The notes beneath the pieces are model-generated. The model did no database searches. It saw nothing but the letters and a program-made list of their open reading frames with translations, and was not told where the DNA came from. A program made the translations under genes and the position numbers. A DNA stretch of 64,000 nt from Mesobacterium pallidum (GTDB taxonomy: Bacteria > Pseudomonadota > Alphaproteobacteria > Rhodobacterales > Rhodobacteraceae), in NCBI RefSeq assembly GCF_019966535.1, contig NZ_JAIMID010000014.1:64001-128000 (forward strand). The letters run 5' to 3'. Shown here piece by piece: positions 57,947 to 64,000 of this stretch. Positions within the stretch are counted from its first letter, which is position 1; each line of letters opens with the position of its first letter.

Positions 57947-59023
57947 ATGGACGCCGTCATCCTTCAAATCCTGAACGGGCTCGACAAGGGATCGGCCTAT
58001 GCGCTGATCGCGCTTGGGCTTACCCTGATCTTCGGCACCCTGGGCGTCGTGAACTTTGCCCACGGGGCCCTGTTCATGATCGGCGCCTTTTGTGCCGTCA
58101 CCCTGCAAAAGATCTTCACGCTGTCGTTCCAGGTGGTCGACGAGACGCAGAAGGATTTCCTGGGCAATCCGCTCAAGGTCGACATGCCCTATGTCGAGGC
58201 CTGGTTTGGAGAAAGTTTCGGAGGCGGGCTGATCGAATGGTCGGTGCCGCTGGCCATCCTGTTCTCGATCCCGGTCATGCTGTTCGTCGGCTACGCGATG
58301 GAGCGCGGCCTGATCAAGCATTTCTACAAGCGTCCCCATGCCGACCAGATCCTCGTGACCTTCGGCCTGGCCATCGTGCTGCAGGAAATCATCAAGGCCA
58401 ATTTCGGCGCCAACCCGATCCAGACGCCGGCGCCGGACATGTTCCGCGGATCGGCCGATATCGGCATGCTGCTGGGCTTTGACGCCAACACCATCATCTA
58501 TCCCTACTGGCGGATGATCTACTTTGCCTTCGCCGCCATCGTGATCGGCGCGGTCTTTGCCTTCTTGCAGTTCACCACCTTCGGGATGGTCGTCCGGGCC
58601 GGCATGGCCGACCGCGAGACCGTGGGCCTTCTGGGCATCAACATCGACAAGCGGTTCACCATCATGTTCGGCATCGCGGCGGCGGTCGCGGGGATGGCGG
58701 GCGTCATGTACGCGCCGATCAACTCGCCAAACTACCACATGGGCATGGACTTCCTCGTGCTGTCGTTCGTGGTGGTGGTCGTCGGCGGCATGGGCTCCCT
58801 GCCCGGCGCCGTGGCCGCGGGCTTCCTGCTGGGGATCCTCGAATCCTTCGCCTCGAACTCGACCTTCAAGGGCTACATCGTGGACTTCCTGTACCTGAAC
58901 GGGACCTTCACCGAAAAGCTCATCCAGGGTCTGGACCAGATCATCATCTACCTGGTCGCGATCATCATTCTGCTCACCCGTCCGCGTGGCCTCATGGGTC
59001 GCAAGGGCGTGATGGAGGACTAA
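57947..59023 (+). CDS. ABC transporter permease, LivH type
   Basis: This 358-residue protein is the first permease of the second importer, with LNGLDKGSAYALIALGLTLI, NFAHGALFMIGAF and the final GGMGSLPGAVAAGFLLGILE block. It is longer than LivH (about 300) because of an extra loop at about 60-100 (DETQKDFLGNPLKVDMPYVE), also seen in urea-type permeases (UrtB). The start at 57947 follows AAAGGTGGGG. Confidence 0.9.
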   Translation: MDAVILQILNGLDKGSAYALIALGLTLIFGTLGVVNFAHGALFMIGAFCAVTLQKIFTLSFQVVDETQKDFLGNPLKVDMPYVEAWFGESFGGGLIEWSVPLAILFSIPVMLFVGYAMERGLIKHFYKRPHADQILVTFGLAIVLQEIIKANFGANPIQTPAPDMFRGSADIGMLLGFDANTIIYPYWRMIYFAFAAIVIGAVFAFLQFTTFGMVVRAGMADRETVGLLGINIDKRFTIMFGIAAAVAGMAGVMYAPINSPNYHMGMDFLVLSFVVVVVGGMGSLPGAVAAGFLLGILESFASNSTFKGYIVDFLYLNGTFTEKLIQGLDQIIIYLVAIIILLTRPRGLMGRKGVMED

Positions 59024-59026
59024 TCC

Positions 59027-60211
59027 ATGCTGGGACTCGACAAGAAAGACACCGCGCTCCTGCTTGCTGTCGCGGCGCTGGCCCTGTTCGCCCCGTTCAT
59101 CCTGAACATCTTTCCGCAGAACACCGCGCTGGCCTTCTTCAACGGCGGCTACCCGGACCTGATGCAGCGTTTCGTGATCTTCGGGATCTTTGCCATCGGC
59201 TTCAACATCCTCTTCGGCCTGACCGGCTACCTGTCGTTCGGTCACGCCGCCTTCCTCGGCGTGGGCTCCTACGCGGCGGTCTGGATGTTCAAGCTGCTGA
59301 ACTACAACATAGTGCCGGCGCTGGTCCTGTCGGTCATCGTCGCCGGGCTCTTCTCGGTGCTGATCGGCTGGATCTCGCTGCGCCGCTCGGGGATCTACTT
59401 CTCGATCCTCACCCTGGCCTTTGCCGAGATGTCCTTCCGCCTCGCCTACTCGGTGCTGACGCCGCTCACCAACGGTGAGACGGGCCTGCAGGTCTATTCC
59501 AACGACCCGCAGATCCTGATGGGCGAGAACGGCGTGACCTCGCCGCATCTCTTCGGCCTCGAGATGAGCGCGCGCGCCACGCTGGATCTCGGCCCGTGGG
59601 AATTCACCTTCCCGGTCGGCTACTACCTCTGCGCCATCCTGATGCTGATCTCGCTCTACCTTGCCATCCGCATCTTCCGCTCGCCTTTCGGGCTGATGCT
59701 GCGCGCGGTCAAGTCGAACCAGCAGCGGATGCGCTACACCGGCCTGAACCCCAAGCCTTACACCTTGGCGGCCTTCGTCATCTCGGGCATGTATGCCGGT
59801 CTTGCCGGTGGCCTGCTGGCCTGCATGGACCCGCTGGCCGGCGCCGAGCGGATGCAATGGACCGCCTCGGGCGAGGTCGTCATCATGACCATCCTCGGGG
59901 GCGCGGGCACCCTGCTGGGTCCGATCCTGGGCGCGGGCACCATCAAGTACCTCGAGAACGTCTTCTCGAAGATGAACGAGGCGCTGCTGCACAGCTGGTT
60001 CTCGTGGCTGCCCGACTTCATCGAGACGCCGCTGATCTGGGTCCTGTCCAAGTTCACCGGCGAGGGCTGGCACCTGACGCTGGGCGCGCTCTTCATGGTC
60101 ATCATCATCTTCCTGCCCGGCGGGCTGGTCGAGGGTGGGCAGCGGATCGGCCGCCTGATCACGGGCCGCAGCCGCAAGGCCAGCGACACCGCAACGAAAC
60201 CCGCGGAATAA
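59027..60211 (+). CDS. ABC transporter permease, LivM type
   Basis: This 394-residue membrane protein has LTGYLSFGHAAFLGVGSYAA, LRRSGIYFSILTLAFAEMSF and a GGAGTLLGPILGAG block. It is longer than usual LivM proteins (about 300-330) by an insert at about 150-190 and a C-terminal extension, again like the urea-type UrtC permeases. It lies three bases after the LivH-type gene. Together they form the translocation path. Confidence 0.9.
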   Translation: MLGLDKKDTALLLAVAALALFAPFILNIFPQNTALAFFNGGYPDLMQRFVIFGIFAIGFNILFGLTGYLSFGHAAFLGVGSYAAVWMFKLLNYNIVPALVLSVIVAGLFSVLIGWISLRRSGIYFSILTLAFAEMSFRLAYSVLTPLTNGETGLQVYSNDPQILMGENGVTSPHLFGLEMSARATLDLGPWEFTFPVGYYLCAILMLISLYLAIRIFRSPFGLMLRAVKSNQQRMRYTGLNPKPYTLAAFVISGMYAGLAGGLLACMDPLAGAERMQWTASGEVVIMTILGGAGTLLGPILGAGTIKYLENVFSKMNEALLHSWFSWLPDFIETPLIWVLSKFTGEGWHLTLGALFMVIIIFLPGGLVEGGQRIGRLITGRSRKASDTATKPAE

Positions 60212-60224
60212 GGGAGGAACGACC

Positions 60225-60980
60225 ATGGGAATCCTCGAGATCAAGGACGTGGGCAAGCGCTTTGGCGGTCTGCAGGCGCTCAGCAACGTGAACCTCAGCG
60301 TGCATGAGAACAGCGTGCACGCCATCATCGGCCCCAACGGCGCGGGCAAATCCACCCTGCTCAACTGCCTCGTCGGCAAGCTGATCCCCGACACGGGGTC
60401 GGTCATGTTCGACGGCCAGTCGGTGCTGGGCCGCACCCCGCACGAGATCAACCAGATGGGCATCAGCCGCGTGTTCCAGACCCCCGAGATCTTTGGCGAT
60501 CTCACGGTGTTCGAGAACATGATGATCCCCTGCTTTGCCAAGCGGGACGGTGCCTTCCGCATGCATGCCATCGAAAGCTTCACCAACGAGACATCTCTGG
60601 TTGAACAGGCCGAGCAGATGCTGATCGACGTCAACATGATCGACAAGCGCAACGCCCATTCGGCGTCGCTGTCGCGCGGCGACAAGCGGCGGCTGGAAAT
60701 GGCGATGTGCCTGGTGCAGCAGCCGCGCATGCTGCTCTTGGACGAACCCACCGCCGGCATGGCGCGGGCCGACACCAACAACACGATCGACCTGCTGAAG
60801 GAGATCCGCGACACGCGCGACATCACCATCTGCATCATCGAACACGACATGCACGTGGTGTTCAGCCTGGCCGAGCGGATCACGGTGCTGGCCCAGGGCA
60901 CGCCCCTGGTCGAGGACACGCCGGACAACATCAAGGGCCATCCCAAGGTGCGCGAAGCGTATCTTGGCGAGGCGGCTTAA
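60225..60980 (+). CDS. ABC transporter ATPase, LivG type
   Basis: This 251-residue ATPase has Walker A GPNGAGKST, signature LSRGDKRRLEMAMCL and Walker B LLLDEPTAGM. It ends KVREAYLGEAA, as LivG proteins do. The signature LSRGD keeps the glycine, in contrast to the first importer of this window. The start at 60225 follows AGGGAGGA. It pairs with the LivF-type protein 15 bases downstream. Confidence 0.9.
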   Translation: MGILEIKDVGKRFGGLQALSNVNLSVHENSVHAIIGPNGAGKSTLLNCLVGKLIPDTGSVMFDGQSVLGRTPHEINQMGISRVFQTPEIFGDLTVFENMMIPCFAKRDGAFRMHAIESFTNETSLVEQAEQMLIDVNMIDKRNAHSASLSRGDKRRLEMAMCLVQQPRMLLLDEPTAGMARADTNNTIDLLKEIRDTRDITICIIEHDMHVVFSLAERITVLAQGTPLVEDTPDNIKGHPKVREAYLGEAA

Positions 60981-60995
60981 CAGGGGGCTTTCGCG

Positions 60996-61751
<756 letters not shown>

Positions 61752-61865
61752 TGCCTGCGCCTCCGCCCTTCGTCCCGGTTGCGACCGGGCGGGCGGGGGC
61801 GTACCCCTTCCGGGTGAGAGAGAAGCCGCCCGGCCCAGGACAGTGACAGCAATTCGGAGGACTTC

Positions 61866-63815
<1,950 letters not shown>

Positions 63816-63835
63816 TCGCCCTCCATATCCTTGGA

Positions 63836-63869
63836 AAAGGGCCGCCGGCATTGCCGCGCGGCCCTTTTT
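63836..63869 (+). terminator. Intrinsic terminator after acsA
   Basis: GGGCCGC (63839-63845) pairs with GCGGCCC (63858-63864), extended by three A-T pairs, followed by TTTTT. It starts 21 bases after the acsA stop codon. The A run before the stem (AAAA) lets it work from both sides, and the last visible frame on the other strand ends nearby. Confidence 0.8.
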
Positions 63870-63893
63870 CATGGCCCGTTACGAGGTTCAGGT

Positions 63894-64000
63894 TCAGGCA
63901 AGCTTCTTAAAGTTCCGTACACCGGCAAGATCCGTAAAATTGTCGGTAATCTCCATGAATAGAACGTATTTGACACACATCGCCGCCCGGTGATCCCGCG
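63894..64000 (-). CDS. Possible partial CDS at the window edge
   Basis: On the minus strand a frame stays open from the window end to TGA at 63894, ending in ITDNFTDLAGVRNFKKLA. A short product beginning at an internal ATG is also possible. With only about 35 codons visible and no recognised family, it may be the end of a convergent gene. The acsA terminator lies between. Confidence 0.3.
   Translation of the reverse strand, partial: RDHRAAMCVKYVLFMEITDNFTDLAGVRNFKKLA

Noticed and set aside
57776..60946. A very long open frame on the minus strand across the importer genes
   Set aside because: It is a codon-phase shadow of the high-GC + strand genes. It has no known domains, and the four forward genes all carry complete family motifs.

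Overview
The window comes from a high-GC alphaproteobacterium, almost certainly a Rhodobacterales (roseobacter-type) chromosome. The evidence is the gene stock (TRAP, TTT and many branched-chain-type ABC importers, a DUF6476 gene beside an RluD-type synthase, UPF0335/DUF2312, a TIGR01244 sulfur transferase), strong G/C third-position bias, and a perfect FNR-type box. No rRNA, CRISPR array or intact transposase was seen. One tRNA gene, tRNA-Thr(TGT), lies at about 39.7 kb. Layout, 0-10 kb: the end of a TRAP transporter operon followed by a metallo-beta-lactamase-fold hydrolase; a repeat-bearing gap; an RluD-type pseudouridine synthase head to head with a DUF6476 membrane protein; a large RTX repeat protein; AEC and DMT exporters. 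10-22 kb: a sugar-acid catabolic island with a GntR regulator, an IlvD/Edd dehydratase, two DapA-fold enzymes, an RraA-like protein, a class III aminotransferase, an IclR regulator, a complete TctC-TctB-TctA importer and an aldehyde dehydrogenase. This fits a non-phosphorylated route from aldonate or aldarate to 2-oxoglutarate. 22-26 kb: an SDR gene with a TetR regulator, divergent from a small NAD(P)-binding protein and a DUF1772 protein across an intergenic region carrying three dyads, then an AraC regulator. 26-36 kb: a long operon with aldehyde dehydrogenase, a five-gene ABC importer, a second aldehyde dehydrogenase and a flotillin. 36-47 kb: an SDR gene with an abnormal C-terminal extension, PPK2, a degenerate stretch next to tRNA-Thr, an overlapping XRE/PAS pair, a roadblock-domain protein, a lone iron-type ABC permease and an eroded FadB-like fusion. 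47-50 kb: a sulfur module with a DksA-like protein, a persulfide-dioxygenase-type MBL enzyme, a YeeE/YedE transporter pair and a TIGR01244 sulfur transferase, with an FNR box and a promoter-embedded dyad upstream. 50-64 kb: an orphan FliM/FliN-domain protein, then what looks like one acetate or short-chain-acyl unit: an SSF-fused histidine kinase, a small membrane partner, a single-domain response regulator, a short-chain fatty-acyl-type XRE regulator, a second five-gene ABC importer and acetyl-CoA synthetase. The most interesting signals are four. First, the 50-64 kb unit couples a transporter-like sensor kinase, an acyl-responsive regulator, an ABC importer and Acs. Second, the first ABC importer has an ATPase with a lost signature motif, a second ATPase with a long disordered tail, and a flotillin in its operon. 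Third, an SDR frame reads through its normal end and through a 17-bp terminator hairpin. Fourth, strong intercistronic hairpins follow the binding-protein gene in all three complete importer operons. Functions were inferred from motifs and context only; no database search was run.
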